Positions 7,902-16,437 of a stretch of 37,111 nucleotides of DNA are shown piece by piece. Positions within the stretch are counted from its first letter, which is position 1, and each line of letters opens with the position of its first letter. Where the stretch lies: positions 1-37,111 of IMG/VR virus record IMGVR_UViG_3300037540_000328. One strand, written 5' to 3'. Under the pieces are notes generated by a model. The model saw nothing but the letters and a program-made list of their open reading frames with translations, made no database searches and was not told the origin of the DNA. This stretch comes from a virus. Both the position numbers and the translations under genes were made by a program.

Positions 7902-8138
7902 ATGGATGATGTTGATAAACTTATAACTATAAGTGAATGCATCCATAAATGTCCTTTTTTTGGAACTTCAATGGATGGAATGGAATGTAATAATCCTTAT
8001 TTTGATGATAAAGATGCTTATGAAAATATGATTATATCACAAGAAGATAGAGGGAGTATTCCTAAAAAATGTCCATTAAGAAAAAAAGTATATACAATTG
8101 TTTATATTGCTTCTATTGATTTCTATAATGGGGAATAA
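7902..8138 (+). CDS. Small Cys-rich protein, 78 aa
   Basis: It has a compact motif CIHKCPFF, then MECNNP, then KKCPLRK: four cysteines spaced like a zinc or Fe-S site. It lies one base after the three-domain enzyme and overlaps the following methyltransferase start, so it belongs to the sugar operon. The function is unknown; a metal-binding helper of a neighbouring enzyme is possible. Confidence 0.65.
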   Translation: MDDVDKLITISECIHKCPFFGTSMDGMECNNPYFDDKDAYENMIISQEDRGSIPKKCPLRKKVYTIVYIASIDFYNGE

Positions 8139-8722
8139 TGATGGAAGATATAAGAAGTTCCTATAAAGAAAATAATTATGGAATGGTTTTAAGAGCTTTA
8201 GTATTAGCTCATAAACCTAAATTAGTTATAGAGATAGGTGTTTTAGATGGTTATTCTACATTTTATATTGCTCATGCTTTAAGATTTAATCGTAATAGAG
8301 GGATTGTAAGTCAATTTTTTGCTTATGATCTTTGGGAAGAATATGATTATAAACATGGAAATTTTCAAGAAGTTGAAGAAATGTTGTTACTACAAGGTTT
8401 GGATAAATTTGTAAATTTAAGTAAAGGAGATGCTTTTGAGGTTGTGGAAGTATTTGATAATGGAACAATTGATTTTCTTCATATGGATATATCCAATGAT
8501 GGTGATAAACTTATTAGGACTTTAGATGTATGGGGGGATAAACTTTCTGTTGATGGAATTATTGCTTTTGAAGGTGGTTCTAAAGAAAGAGATGAGGGAT
8601 GGATAAAAGAATATAATTTCAGACCAATTAGGGATGTATTATCTACTTCTCTTATGGATAATTGGATTTTTCAAGTGTTGACTCCATTTCCTTCAATGAC
8701 TTTATTATGGAAAAAGAAATGA
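8138..8722 (+). CDS. Class I SAM-dependent methyltransferase-like protein
   Basis: This 194-residue protein has a Rossmann start LVIEIGVLDGYSTFYIAHAL (motif I), a FFAYDLWEEY strand-2 acidic position and TIDFLHMDISNDGDK at motif IV. That is the pattern of TylF/Methyltransf_24-type sugar or small-molecule O-methyltransferases. It overlaps its neighbours by one base upstream and ATGA downstream. The substrate is unknown but the context is sugar modification. Confidence 0.75.
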   Translation: MMEDIRSSYKENNYGMVLRALVLAHKPKLVIEIGVLDGYSTFYIAHALRFNRNRGIVSQFFAYDLWEEYDYKHGNFQEVEEMLLLQGLDKFVNLSKGDAFEVVEVFDNGTIDFLHMDISNDGDKLIRTLDVWGDKLSVDGIIAFEGGSKERDEGWIKEYNFRPIRDVLSTSLMDNWIFQVLTPFPSMTLLWKKK

Positions 8723-9390
8723 GAGCAATAGATGAATATCATAAATTATATGAGAAAAGCCGAATATGGGAAAAAAATACTTGGTTTGGAATTCCCATGT
8801 GGAAACTTCCCTTTGATGCTTTTGTAATTCAGGAATTGATTGTAGAGATTAGACCTCAATATATTATTGAGACAGGAACGGGGCATGGTGGTTCTGCTAT
8901 GTTTTATGCTGCTATCTGTGAGTTATTGGGGGAAGGTGGGGTAATAAGCATAGATATTGATGGAACTAAAAGAAATTCTAATAAATGGGGTAAATATGAA
9001 TGGGAAGACAGAATAACTTTTTTGCATGGTGGAAGTACTAATCCATTGATTATTGAGGAAATATATAAAGTTACCGGATGGAATGACCTTGAAAGAAGAT
9101 ATTATAACAATGGGGGATTAGTAATATTAGATTCATGGCATACGAAAGAACATGTTCTTAAAGAAATGGAATTATATTCAGAATTTGTTGATGTTGATAG
9201 TTATATGATTGTTGAAGATACTCATGTTAATGGACACCCTGTACCTTGGGAGTATGGGGAAGGGCCATATGAAGCAGTTGAAGAATGGTTAAAAATTAAT
9301 AAAGATTGGGAAGTAGATTATGAATGTGAGAAACATTTAATGTCATTTAATCCGAAAGGATATTTAAAGAGAATAGAAGGGGGAAAATAA
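8719..9390 (+). CDS. CmcI/rhamnosyl O-methyltransferase-like protein
   Basis: A protein of 223 residues with IIETGTGHGGSAMFYAAICELLG (SAM motif I), VISIDIDGTKRN, LVILDSWHTKEHVLKEMELY and YMIVEDTHVNGHPV. This order of motifs marks the cephalosporin hydroxylase/rhamnosyl O-methyltransferase family, where the DSxHT and EDTxxNGHP blocks hold the metal. An upstream start at 8662 is possible, but ATG 8719 overlaps the previous stop as ATGA and fits coupling. It probably O-methylates a sugar. Confidence 0.82.
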   Translation: MRAIDEYHKLYEKSRIWEKNTWFGIPMWKLPFDAFVIQELIVEIRPQYIIETGTGHGGSAMFYAAICELLGEGGVISIDIDGTKRNSNKWGKYEWEDRITFLHGGSTNPLIIEEIYKVTGWNDLERRYYNNGGLVILDSWHTKEHVLKEMELYSEFVDVDSYMIVEDTHVNGHPVPWEYGEGPYEAVEEWLKINKDWEVDYECEKHLMSFNPKGYLKRIEGGK

Positions 9391-9392
9391 AA

Positions 9393-9602
9393 ATGGGAAA
9401 GAGAAAATTTTCAGTAGTATTGTTTCCAAATCCAGAAAAAAAGATCATGACCTTTTCTGTATCTGCTGATACACTTGATGTTGATCCTAGAGGGAATGCA
9501 ATATTCAAAGATGATGGTAGAATAACGGGCATTGTATCTAATCCTGCATATCAAGTGATAAGAGAATTGGTGGAAATAGAGATAATTAAAAAGGACAAAT
9601 AA
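9393..9602 (+). CDS. Hypothetical protein, 69 aa, in sugar operon
   Basis: A small beta-type protein (KFSVVLFPNPEKKIMTFSVSADTLDVDPRGNAIF) with a short terminal helix. GAAGGGGGAAAA upstream is the ribosome site. Its TAA overlaps the ATG of the aminotransferase. I see no motif; it is kept as a real gene for its ribosome site and coupling. Confidence 0.65.
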   Translation: MGKRKFSVVLFPNPEKKIMTFSVSADTLDVDPRGNAIFKDDGRITGIVSNPAYQVIRELVEIEIIKKDK

Positions 9603-10699
9603 TGATACCGATGTTCAAAGTTGGTATGAATCCTGAAATTGATGATGAGTTATTAAAAGTCATTCATTCGGGGTGGATTGGACAGGGAGAAAAAGTTAAA
9701 GAACTTGAATCAAAATTGATGAAACATTTTGATCATCCAAGAGTTTTGGCTTTATCATCAGGTACACATGGTTTAACTCTAGCTCTTAGACTTTTAGGTG
9801 TGGGAGTAGGAGATGAGGTTATTTCGACTCCATTGACTTGTACGGCTACTAATATGCCTATTCTTCAGCAAAGAGCAGATATTGTTTGGGCAGATGTTGA
9901 AAGAGATTTTAATATTGATCCTATGGCAATTAAATATGCAATTACTGAAAAAACAAAGGCTATTGTAGTCGTGCATTGGGGGGGGTATCCTTGTGATATG
10001 TCGGAGATAGGTCAACTATCTCATGATTATAATATTCCTGTCATAGAAGATTGTGCTCATGTTTTTAATGCCACATATAAAGATCATCAAATTGGAGATA
10101 CTAAATGGTCTAGGTTTGCAATGTTTTCTTTTCAGGCAATCAAACATTTGACTTCTGTTGATGGTGGTGCTCTGTGTATAGAAGATTATAATGATTATAA
10201 AAGAGCAAAATTGTTAAGGTGGTATGGGATTGATAGAGAAAGTGAAAGAACTGATTTCAGGTGTGAAGAAGATATCAAGGAATGGGGATATAAGTTTCAC
10301 ATGAATGATGTGTGTGCAACAATAGGGCTGAATAATATTTCTCTTGCATATGAGAACGATAAAAAAGCTCAAAATAATGCAAGGTACTATGAAGCTCAAT
10401 TAATACCGTTTGATGGAATTGAGATACCTCAAATAGCAGAAGACAGAGAATCATCCTATTGGCTTTTTACTATGTTAGTAGAAAATAGGTCTGAATTTTG
10501 TCTTATGATGAGTAGTAAGGGAATTTCAGTTTCAAGAGTTCATGAGAGAAATGATAAACATACTTGTTTTGGAAAGTTTAAAAAAGACCTTCCGGGCTTA
10601 GAATCCATTATAGATAATATGATATGTATTCCTGTAGGGTGGTGGGTGACTAAGGAGAATCGTGAGTATATAATTGATTGTATAAAAAGGGGATGGTAA
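9602..10699 (+). CDS. DegT/DnrJ/EryC1-family sugar aminotransferase
   Basis: This PLP enzyme transfers an amino group to a nucleotide-linked keto-sugar. The protein has the usual length (365 aa). Visible are SSGTHGLTLALRLLGVGVGDEVI (phosphate-binding region, residues 52-74), the PLP-ring site VIEDCAH with Asp150, and the Schiff-base lysine in FSFQAIKHLTSVDGGAL (Lys181). The C-terminal half is slightly short. It supplies an amino sugar or a related branch for the neighbouring glycosyltransferases. Start ATG 9602 overlaps the previous stop. Confidence 0.9.
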   Translation: MIPMFKVGMNPEIDDELLKVIHSGWIGQGEKVKELESKLMKHFDHPRVLALSSGTHGLTLALRLLGVGVGDEVISTPLTCTATNMPILQQRADIVWADVERDFNIDPMAIKYAITEKTKAIVVVHWGGYPCDMSEIGQLSHDYNIPVIEDCAHVFNATYKDHQIGDTKWSRFAMFSFQAIKHLTSVDGGALCIEDYNDYKRAKLLRWYGIDRESERTDFRCEEDIKEWGYKFHMNDVCATIGLNNISLAYENDKKAQNNARYYEAQLIPFDGIEIPQIAEDRESSYWLFTMLVENRSEFCLMMSSKGISVSRVHERNDKHTCFGKFKKDLPGLESIIDNMICIPVGWWVTKENREYIIDCIKRGW

Positions 10700-10701
10700 A
10701 T

Positions 10702-11364
10702 ATGGTTATTGTAACAGGACTAGGTAGATGTGGAACAAGTATTTTAACTAAATATTTGGGGGATGTTGGGTTTGGAGTAGGTAGGAATATAAATTGGCAT
10801 AAAGAAGCAAGGGCAGGGTATGAGCTTTCTACTGCTTATTCTATCAATAGGGAAATGTGGAATAACTATTGTAAGGCAGGTAAACCGATAGATTTGGATT
10901 TTGATTATCGTGGGCCATATTGGAAGTGCAAGTATAAAGAAGCTATATTCAATGTAGATAAAGATGAGGAAAAACAAGGAAAGGTTGAAGTTATTAAAGA
11001 CCCTAGATTTACGTGGAATCCTGCACTCATTGAAGCATGGTGGACTGTTAGACAAGATTTGAAATTGATAATTTGTCATAGAGATATAAAGTCAATCTAT
11101 GATTCAAGAAAATCATTACCACCTCAATATGATGATCCGAAAAGACTTGAGTTACCTGAATATAAAACTGATTTTGCTGATTTTTATACTAAAGTATTAC
11201 AATTAGAAATTCCTTATGTGACTTTATTTTTTCCTAAATTTTTACAAAATTTTCATGATACATGGCTTGTGTTAGAAATTATTGGATTAAGTCATAATTA
11301 TGATAAAGGGAAAAAAATATGGCATGATATGATGGATAGGACGTTATTGGATGGAAGAACATAA
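10702..11364 (+). CDS. Sulfotransferase-like P-loop protein
   Basis: The N-terminus MVIVTGLGRCGTSILTKYL carries the GxxRxGTS loop that binds the 5'-phosphosulfate of PAPS in sulfotransferases. LIICHRDIKSIYDSRKSLP is the second, 3'-phosphate-binding region (HRD...S). Length is about 220 aa. I choose ATG 10702, nine bases after AAGGGGA and after the previous stop; a TTG at 10678 is a weaker option. It could sulfate a sugar in this operon. A related P-loop kinase cannot be excluded. Confidence 0.7.
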   Translation: MVIVTGLGRCGTSILTKYLGDVGFGVGRNINWHKEARAGYELSTAYSINREMWNNYCKAGKPIDLDFDYRGPYWKCKYKEAIFNVDKDEEKQGKVEVIKDPRFTWNPALIEAWWTVRQDLKLIICHRDIKSIYDSRKSLPPQYDDPKRLELPEYKTDFADFYTKVLQLEIPYVTLFFPKFLQNFHDTWLVLEIIGLSHNYDKGKKIWHDMMDRTLLDGRT

Positions 11365-11959
11365 GCAATTAAAAAATTTATACGAACAAGTTATAAGTGG
11401 AAAATTTAAATGGGATAGATGGGGCTTATTAAGTGTCTTGTCAGATTATGTTCTTTACTATACTAGTGGAGATTTAGTAGAAATTGGATGTGGTGAATCT
11501 TCAATTTACTTTTCAAAATTAGCAGAAAAATATAATAGAATATGTTTTCATTGTGAGTATTCTAGGAGTGGTGTAGAGAATATGAAGAATACCAAAGGCT
11601 ACTTTGGTAAAAATTCTAAAGTCTATACAAGCAAATCAGATGATTTTTTTAAAGATGTAAACCTACCTCCAATTGCTCTAGGTTTCATAGATGGTGATCA
11701 TACCTATGAGCAAGTCAAAAAAGATTTCCTTAATCTTTCCAATTATGTTGTGAAGAATGGATTTATTTTTCTTCATGACACCTATCCACCTGATAAATCA
11801 TGGACTATACCTTCAAAATGTGGAACTGTTTATAAATTAAGACAGGAATTAGAAACATGGGTAGGAGTTTTTGAAGTTTTCACATTTACACGTTCAGCCT
11901 TTGATGTGGGTCTCACAATAGTAAAAACTCTTTCCAGTCGAAATCAAAGAAATTTTTAG
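11351..11959 (+). CDS. Class I SAM-dependent methyltransferase
   Basis: This protein of 202 residues contains LVEIGCGESSIYFSKLAEKY (SAM motif I), an acidic strand-2 position (FHCEYSRSG) and IALGFIDGDHTYEQVKKDFLNL, the FIDGDHxYE signature of Methyltransf_24. FIFLHDTYPP follows as the metal/substrate loop. It overlaps the sulfotransferase-like gene by 14 bp. It is probably an O-methyltransferase acting on a glycan intermediate. Confidence 0.85.
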   Translation: MEEHKQLKNLYEQVISGKFKWDRWGLLSVLSDYVLYYTSGDLVEIGCGESSIYFSKLAEKYNRICFHCEYSRSGVENMKNTKGYFGKNSKVYTSKSDDFFKDVNLPPIALGFIDGDHTYEQVKKDFLNLSNYVVKNGFIFLHDTYPPDKSWTIPSKCGTVYKLRQELETWVGVFEVFTFTRSAFDVGLTIVKTLSSRNQRNF

Positions 11960-11971
11960 ATTGAGGTAAAA

Positions 11972-13021
11972 ATGGTTGTTAAGAATAAGAACTATGTTCT
12001 TAATAATCCACTGAAGGAATCAAATATTGCTATCCTTGTTACGTCATATGCTGGTCATTTGATGTTCTTGATGTATGCCTTGTCAAGGTATATGGAAACG
12101 GGAAAGTACGTTATATGCTCATATGACAGCTTTGGAAAGGCAGATATTCCTAGTAATATTTGGAAAATTCCTCATTCGTGGGTTTTTAAGCATATGACAC
12201 ATGGGGCAGGAAAGAGAAATGGATGGTTATGGGATATTCTCTATGCAGCAGGAACAATCATTCTTTTTGATGATATAGAATATATATTTACTGTTAATAG
12301 TGATTGTATTTGGGATAAACCGAAAAATGTTGATGCTATTATAAATCTTTTAGGGAATGCTGATTTAATGAGTGCATCTTCAAATGGAACTATTCATACT
12401 TGTAATGTAGTTTGGAAAAGAAGATGTTTTCTTGATTTTGTCTCTTATATCAAAAACAAATTATGGAATAATAGACCCGAATCATATTCACCTGAAGTAT
12501 TATTGAGAGATTTTATATTAGAAAATAAATATGTGAATAAGACTGCTCCTATTCAACCTATATTTCCTAAAAATCATTTCTATGAAGGTAGGGTAGATCA
12601 TTATAGCTCATACAATCAGGATTGTACTTGGAAAAATATTTTAGGCTATAGAAATCTTGGTGCTGAACATAAAGCATCTTGTCTTGAGCACTTAGAACCT
12701 GTTCCAAAAAAATATATTGATATAAGAAATAAGGGGCAGTTTTTTAGTCAACATGAGAGAAATACATTATACTTTTATTATGTAGGGGGAGATAGAAGAT
12801 ATTTGTATAAATATTGGGCAGAGGGAGAAGATTCTTATTGGAATAGAAGATATTATCCTATTGAATATTACGGTCAAAAGATTTTATCTGATGATTCTCA
12901 AAGAAAACAGTTAGGGCCACCTAGTGAAAGATTAGGTCATTTTGACAGATGGAAGTATAATTCATTTATTTTGAAAGATGATGAATATGATTCTAAATGG
13001 AAAGCAGTAATTGATAGATAA
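11972..13021 (+). CDS. GT-A-type glycosyltransferase-like protein (paralogue 1)
   Basis: A protein of 349 residues with a nucleotide-sugar-type N-terminus (IAILVTSYAGHLMFLMYALSRY), a DxD-like site IFTVNSDCIWDKPKN near residue 110 and GNADLMSASS. The C-terminal block has ILGYRNLGAEHK. The same sequence of blocks occurs in the next gene, so the pair arose by duplication. I infer a glycosyltransferase of the sugar operon; donor and acceptor are unknown. GAGGTAAAA upstream is the ribosome site. Confidence 0.68.
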   Translation: MVVKNKNYVLNNPLKESNIAILVTSYAGHLMFLMYALSRYMETGKYVICSYDSFGKADIPSNIWKIPHSWVFKHMTHGAGKRNGWLWDILYAAGTIILFDDIEYIFTVNSDCIWDKPKNVDAIINLLGNADLMSASSNGTIHTCNVVWKRRCFLDFVSYIKNKLWNNRPESYSPEVLLRDFILENKYVNKTAPIQPIFPKNHFYEGRVDHYSSYNQDCTWKNILGYRNLGAEHKASCLEHLEPVPKKYIDIRNKGQFFSQHERNTLYFYYVGGDRRYLYKYWAEGEDSYWNRRYYPIEYYGQKILSDDSQRKQLGPPSERLGHFDRWKYNSFILKDDEYDSKWKAVIDR

Positions 13022-13033
13022 GGAGAATTTGTT

Positions 13034-13975
13034 ATGACTATTACAAGAAAATTTGTAAATGATTTAAAAAAAGGGTCACAAAAAAATCACTATGCATATA
13101 TCCTAAGAGATATGATGGCAAATGATGAATGGGCAATGAATGCTTTTAAAGATGTGGGAGTCTTATTGACTTCTCATCCAGGAAATCGACCCTTTCTTAA
13201 AGCTTCCTTAGAGTCTCATAAAAAGTTAGGATTTTGGACTACAGTTGTATATGATAATTATTTTGATCCTAAAAATAAGTCAATATCCTATAAGCAAGTA
13301 ATGCCTGAAAGAGATGTGTTTGATATGGCAGATACATTTATGATACCTCATCATCAGACATGGGGGGGAGTTCTTTATCCTTATTTTTGGTGTTTGTATT
13401 TTGGACTTCATACAATGGGATCATTTAAATATGTGTTTTGTAGTAATGGGGATTGTGTTCTTGAAAAACCTGAAGGATTTCCTAAGATCATGGAGATGTT
13501 AGGAGATGCTGATATTATGGGATGTGGTTATGAAGAAAATAATGGAAGACAACTTTTCAATACTACGTCTTTTATTGCTAAGACAAAGGCTATTCAAGCT
13601 ATAATGGTTCATTTTAGAAATCATTTAATTGGGATAGATACTTATGAAAAATATGCTGAAAGACTAGGGAATACTGAAGGCAGATTTGCAATAGCAATTA
13701 AAGAATTGGGTTTGAAAGTCAAGAAAGTTCCGGTTAATCCAGTGAATACACAAATAGCTGCACCTGGGGGTACATGGTATGATATTCTTGGATTTAGACA
13801 TATTCATGCTGAATGGAATACAGCTCATAGAAGGAAAAAAATTCCACCTGAAGCAAAGTATATTGATGATAGATATATGAGAGGGAAAGTGGAGCTAGTT
13901 AAGAAGTATTATAATGAAACGGATGAAGTAAAAAAACATCAAATTTTAAAAAAATGGTGGGGAGTTAGGCAATAA
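13034..13975 (+). CDS. GT-A-type glycosyltransferase-like protein (paralogue 2)
   Basis: A protein of 313 residues. VGVLLTSHPGNRPFLKASLESHKKLG opens a GT-A-like fold. YVFCSNGDCVLEKPEGFPK and MLGDADIMG match the NSDCIW/GNADLM blocks of the preceding protein, and ILGFRHIHAEWN matches ILGYRNLGAEHK. It is the last gene of the sugar operon. A late promoter follows at 13998. AAGGAGAA is its ribosome site. Confidence 0.68.
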   Translation: MTITRKFVNDLKKGSQKNHYAYILRDMMANDEWAMNAFKDVGVLLTSHPGNRPFLKASLESHKKLGFWTTVVYDNYFDPKNKSISYKQVMPERDVFDMADTFMIPHHQTWGGVLYPYFWCLYFGLHTMGSFKYVFCSNGDCVLEKPEGFPKIMEMLGDADIMGCGYEENNGRQLFNTTSFIAKTKAIQAIMVHFRNHLIGIDTYEKYAERLGNTEGRFAIAIKELGLKVKKVPVNPVNTQIAAPGGTWYDILGFRHIHAEWNTAHRRKKIPPEAKYIDDRYMRGKVELVKKYYNETDEVKKHQILKKWWGVRQ

Positions 13976-13997
13976 CTATTCAAATTGTTAAAAATTT

Positions 13998-14005
13998 TAT
14001 AAATA
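13998..14005 (+). promoter_or_regulatory. T4-like late promoter
   Basis: TATAAATA stands alone in the short gap between the sugar operon and the leader-bearing gene cluster, 33 bp before ATG 14038. This is the T4 late-promoter box read by the gp55 sigma factor. The box also occurs by chance inside genes of this AT-rich genome (for example at 12805), so position is part of the evidence. Confidence 0.6.
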
Positions 14006-14037
14006 TAGATGAATAATAATATATTAGGGAGATCATT

Positions 14038-14532
14038 ATGGAACTTAAAATAAATGAATCAAAACTACTTGAATTTAATGCAGTTATTGAAGGTGGGAAA
14101 GCTGATGATCTTTCAGGAACATTTAGAATAAATATTGATAATATTGAGTATGGATTTCCTGTAAGCTTAGAAGATAAGAAAATTAAAGTCAAAATTCCCC
14201 CTTTAAAAGATTATGTTAAAGAAGAAAATTTAAGAAATGTCAAAAGCTCTTTTGTTAGGTTGGATATTGTAGCAAAGGGAAAGGCATTTACTCCTTGGAA
14301 AGAAGATATCAATATAGAAATTCCTCTTGAAGTCAAAGCAGAAATGACAGACATAAAAGGATTTCTTGAAGAAGCTGATAATATTATAAAGATTTCTAAA
14401 GTAACTGAAGATAAAGCTGTTGAAAAAGAAGCTAAAGCTAAAGAAATTTTTATCAAAGATGATAAAAGAAAATCTAAATTTTCCATTATGCTAGAACAGG
14501 ATAAAGAATGTCCTAAAGGACAAAAATTCTGA
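14038..14532 (+). CDS. Virion-type beta-domain protein with in-frame TGA
   Basis: The first 100 residues share a domain with the protein at 22330: both start MEL, have a GTF(R/I) strand, V(K/T)IPPLK and a (T/I)PW motif, then a beta-rich end. A helical linker follows with GFLEEADNI and MLEQDKECPKGQKF, then TGA at 14530-14532. The frame continues past the TGA for 20 codons (PVKKKCVP and so on) to TAA 14593-14595. That TAA overlaps the next ATG. The gene at 14879 has the same Cys motif without a stop. It may be a 164-aa protein, a 185-aa readthrough product or a recent nonsense mutant. It is the first gene after the late promoter. Confidence 0.75.
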   Translation: MELKINESKLLEFNAVIEGGKADDLSGTFRINIDNIEYGFPVSLEDKKIKVKIPPLKDYVKEENLRNVKSSFVRLDIVAKGKAFTPWKEDINIEIPLEVKAEMTDIKGFLEEADNIIKISKVTEDKAVEKEAKAKEIFIKDDKRKSKFSIMLEQDKECPKGQKF

Positions 14533-14595
14533 CCTGTTAAAAAGAAATGTGTTCCAGTTGGAACCGGAAAAAAAGAAAGAAAGGGGGATGAATAA
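14533..14595 (+). other. Readthrough extension of the 14038 gene
   Basis: Codons after the TGA read PVKKKCVPVGTGKKERKGDE and end in TAA forming TAATG with the next start. The segment restores the second half of the ECPKGQ-x5-KKxCVP motif seen uninterrupted in the gene at 14879. Confidence 0.6.
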
Positions 14596-14876
14596 TGTCT
14601 GTTACGGATAAAATTGATAGGATTTTTGAAGCATCAAGAACTTCAAGATTTAAAGATATGAAGGCACTTAAATCTGCTTTAGATGAGTTGGATGAATTAC
14701 GTGATGCTTTAAAAATGGAAATAGATGCTAGGAGTACATTTACTGATATGGAACGTCTTACTTTTCTTGAACATTATACAGTTAGAGCTATGAGAAATGT
14801 AAAAGCTTTAGAACCTAAGTTAAAAGCTTTTCAAAGTTCATTAAAAGCAAAAATAGATTTTATAAAGAAGGGGTAA
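14595..14876 (+). CDS. Leader-bearing helical protein, 93 aa
   Basis: It begins MSVTDKIDRIFEASR, a member of the shared leader family with a possible cut after IFE. The rest is a charged coiled-coil-like helix (ALDELDELRDALKMEIDA) with a basic end. ATG 14595 overlaps the preceding TAA. I infer a head-interior or core protein; no family is recognised. Confidence 0.7.
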   Translation: MSVTDKIDRIFEASRTSRFKDMKALKSALDELDELRDALKMEIDARSTFTDMERLTFLEHYTVRAMRNVKALEPKLKAFQSSLKAKIDFIKKG

Positions 14877-14878
14877 CA

Positions 14879-15259
14879 ATGGATTTAATAAAGAAAATAG
14901 ATTTTATTCTACAGGATGAAATGAGTGGAGCAACTACTTCAGGTAATGTAGCTACTAATACTGCCAAAGGAAGCATAGATGTTATTGGTGGTGAATGTCC
15001 TAAAGGTCAAGTCTATGATAAAGTCAAGAAAGTTTGTGTTCCTTCTAAGAAGAATGAATCTTCTGTATCCGGTATGGTCGTAGGTTCTGGTCAAACTAGA
15101 ATATGGGGAGTTAAGAGAAATTTAATGCCTGATTTAAATAGGAAAGAACCTGTAGAAGTAGAAATGGACGATCCATCAGATGAAAATATTATAGGAAGAA
15201 AAGCATTGAGATTCAATAAATTAACGGGTGCTTATACTCCTTCTTTGTGGAGAGAATAA
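14879..15259 (+). CDS. Leader-bearing protein with Cys-pair motif, 126 aa
   Basis: It starts MDLIKKIDFILQDE, the shared leader. Next come a Gly/Thr/Ala linker and ECPKGQVYDKVKKVCVPSKK, a Cys pair separated by 14 residues that also occurs, interrupted by TGA, in the gene at 14038. The C-terminal 60 residues look compact and end in a SLWRE tail. RBS AAGGGG precedes the ATG. It is probably a virion component from the late operon. Confidence 0.72.
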   Translation: MDLIKKIDFILQDEMSGATTSGNVATNTAKGSIDVIGGECPKGQVYDKVKKVCVPSKKNESSVSGMVVGSGQTRIWGVKRNLMPDLNRKEPVEVEMDDPSDENIIGRKALRFNKLTGAYTPSLWRE

Positions 15260-15591
15260 TGGATAAAGTAGATAAATATCTGAATGAAGAAAAGAGTAGT
15301 ATGGATATCTTGGACAAGATAGAAATTGAAACTCTTATTTGTGAGACCAAAGAATTTCTTGATGATGATGAGCTAAATGAAAAAGCAATTGAAGCAGCAG
15401 GTTGGGGAAAATCTTCAGTTGAGAAATTTGGTGAAACTATAGGTCATAGTCCAAACAAACATGGATTTTTTGATGCATGTGTAAGTAGGATGAAAGGTAA
15501 ATCTGGTTGGGATAAGGAGAAAGCTGAAGGTTTTTGTGCAAGACTCATTGATACTGCAAAAGGGACTACTAAATGGAGAGAAAAAGATTAG
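15259..15591 (+). CDS. Leader-bearing protein with GFFDACVSRMKGK domain
   Basis: I start it at ATG 15259, overlapping the previous TAA; a GTG at 15247 is possible. It opens MDKVDKYLNEEK, the clearest leader copy, with a likely cut after LNE. A second leader-like segment (MDILDKIEIETLICE) follows. The C-terminal half has HGFFDACVSRMKGKSGWDKEKAEGFCARLIDTAKGTTKWR, a domain I know from conserved phage proteins without assigned activity. Confidence 0.75.
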   Translation: MDKVDKYLNEEKSSMDILDKIEIETLICETKEFLDDDELNEKAIEAAGWGKSSVEKFGETIGHSPNKHGFFDACVSRMKGKSGWDKEKAEGFCARLIDTAKGTTKWREKD

Positions 15592-15593
15592 AT

Positions 15594-15881
15594 ATGGATT
15601 TAGTAGACAAATATTTGAATGAAGCTACTTTTACAAAGTTAAGACTAAAAAGGGATTATCCGGGTAGTTACTCTGCTGTTATAGGACGAATACGTGTTAG
15701 TGTCTATCAAGCCGAAAACAAACAATATTGGTCTTCAACAGTAGAGATAGGTACATATGGTGATGATGATTATAGTGAGGAAATATTACAAGGTTCGACA
15801 AAAGCAGAAGTTGTGAAAGATATAGAAAAGTACATAAAAGAGAATTTAAATGCAATTAATCGAAAACCTAAGAGATATTAA
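15594..15881 (+). CDS. Leader-bearing protein, 95 aa
   Basis: I choose ATG 15594 so the product begins MDLVDKYLNEAT, matching the preceding protein's leader; a start at 15573 would overlap it. The body is a small beta domain (YSAVIGRIRVSVYQAENKQYWSSTVEIG) ending in a helix and a basic tail. The fold pattern resembles the truncated protein at the left edge. It is probably packaged in the head. Confidence 0.72.
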   Translation: MDLVDKYLNEATFTKLRLKRDYPGSYSAVIGRIRVSVYQAENKQYWSSTVEIGTYGDDDYSEEILQGSTKAEVVKDIEKYIKENLNAINRKPKRY

Positions 15882-16412
15882 ATGAAAAAAAGGAAAGGAA
15901 GACTAAATCTATTGGAAGCTCTTTTGTTTTTGGAAGCTACTGTTAGTAGAGGATATCCCAATGATGGTACAGGTGTAGCAGGTGATGATGATAGACCACC
16001 TGGGAATATTGTCTATGGAGAGAAGTACAAAAAAGTTCCTTTTTTTAATAAATTAACAGATTATCAAAAAAGGTGGGGTGTTGATTTAAGTGATTGGACA
16101 TGGGATGAGTTTGAAAATTCGGGGGGAATGGAGGATTTTGAAAACTACAGTAATACTTTGGATAGCATGAGAGATTTATTTCCAAAGGAGACATGGGATA
16201 GAGTTTGGAATAGAATGAAAAATGTTCCAGATGCTTTGGTTACGAAAAGATTTAAGCAAGCAGGGCAACCTTGGAGAAAAGGTGGTGAAGATCAATTAGG
16301 TATTGATAAAGAGACTCATGTGGATGTGGATGTTGATAAGGGGGGTTCTTTCAAAGATGCTGATGTAAAAGATGAGTCTTTGTTAGCTAAAATTGACAAT
16401 ATTATTTTGTAA
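15882..16412 (+). CDS. Leader-bearing protein, 176 aa
   Basis: A basic start (MKKRKGRLNLLEALLFLEAT) has the hydrophobic helix and L-x-E end of the shared leader. A Gly/Asp-rich segment (PNDGTGVAGDDDRPPGN) follows, then a Trp-rich domain (RWGVDLSDWTWDEFE) and a C-terminus DESLLAKIDNIIL that repeats the leader-like AKID pattern. The function is not recognised. It starts immediately after the previous stop. Confidence 0.7.
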   Translation: MKKRKGRLNLLEALLFLEATVSRGYPNDGTGVAGDDDRPPGNIVYGEKYKKVPFFNKLTDYQKRWGVDLSDWTWDEFENSGGMEDFENYSNTLDSMRDLFPKETWDRVWNRMKNVPDALVTKRFKQAGQPWRKGGEDQLGIDKETHVDVDVDKGGSFKDADVKDESLLAKIDNIIL

Positions 16413-16437
16413 GAGATGTAGCAGGTATTATGAAGAT

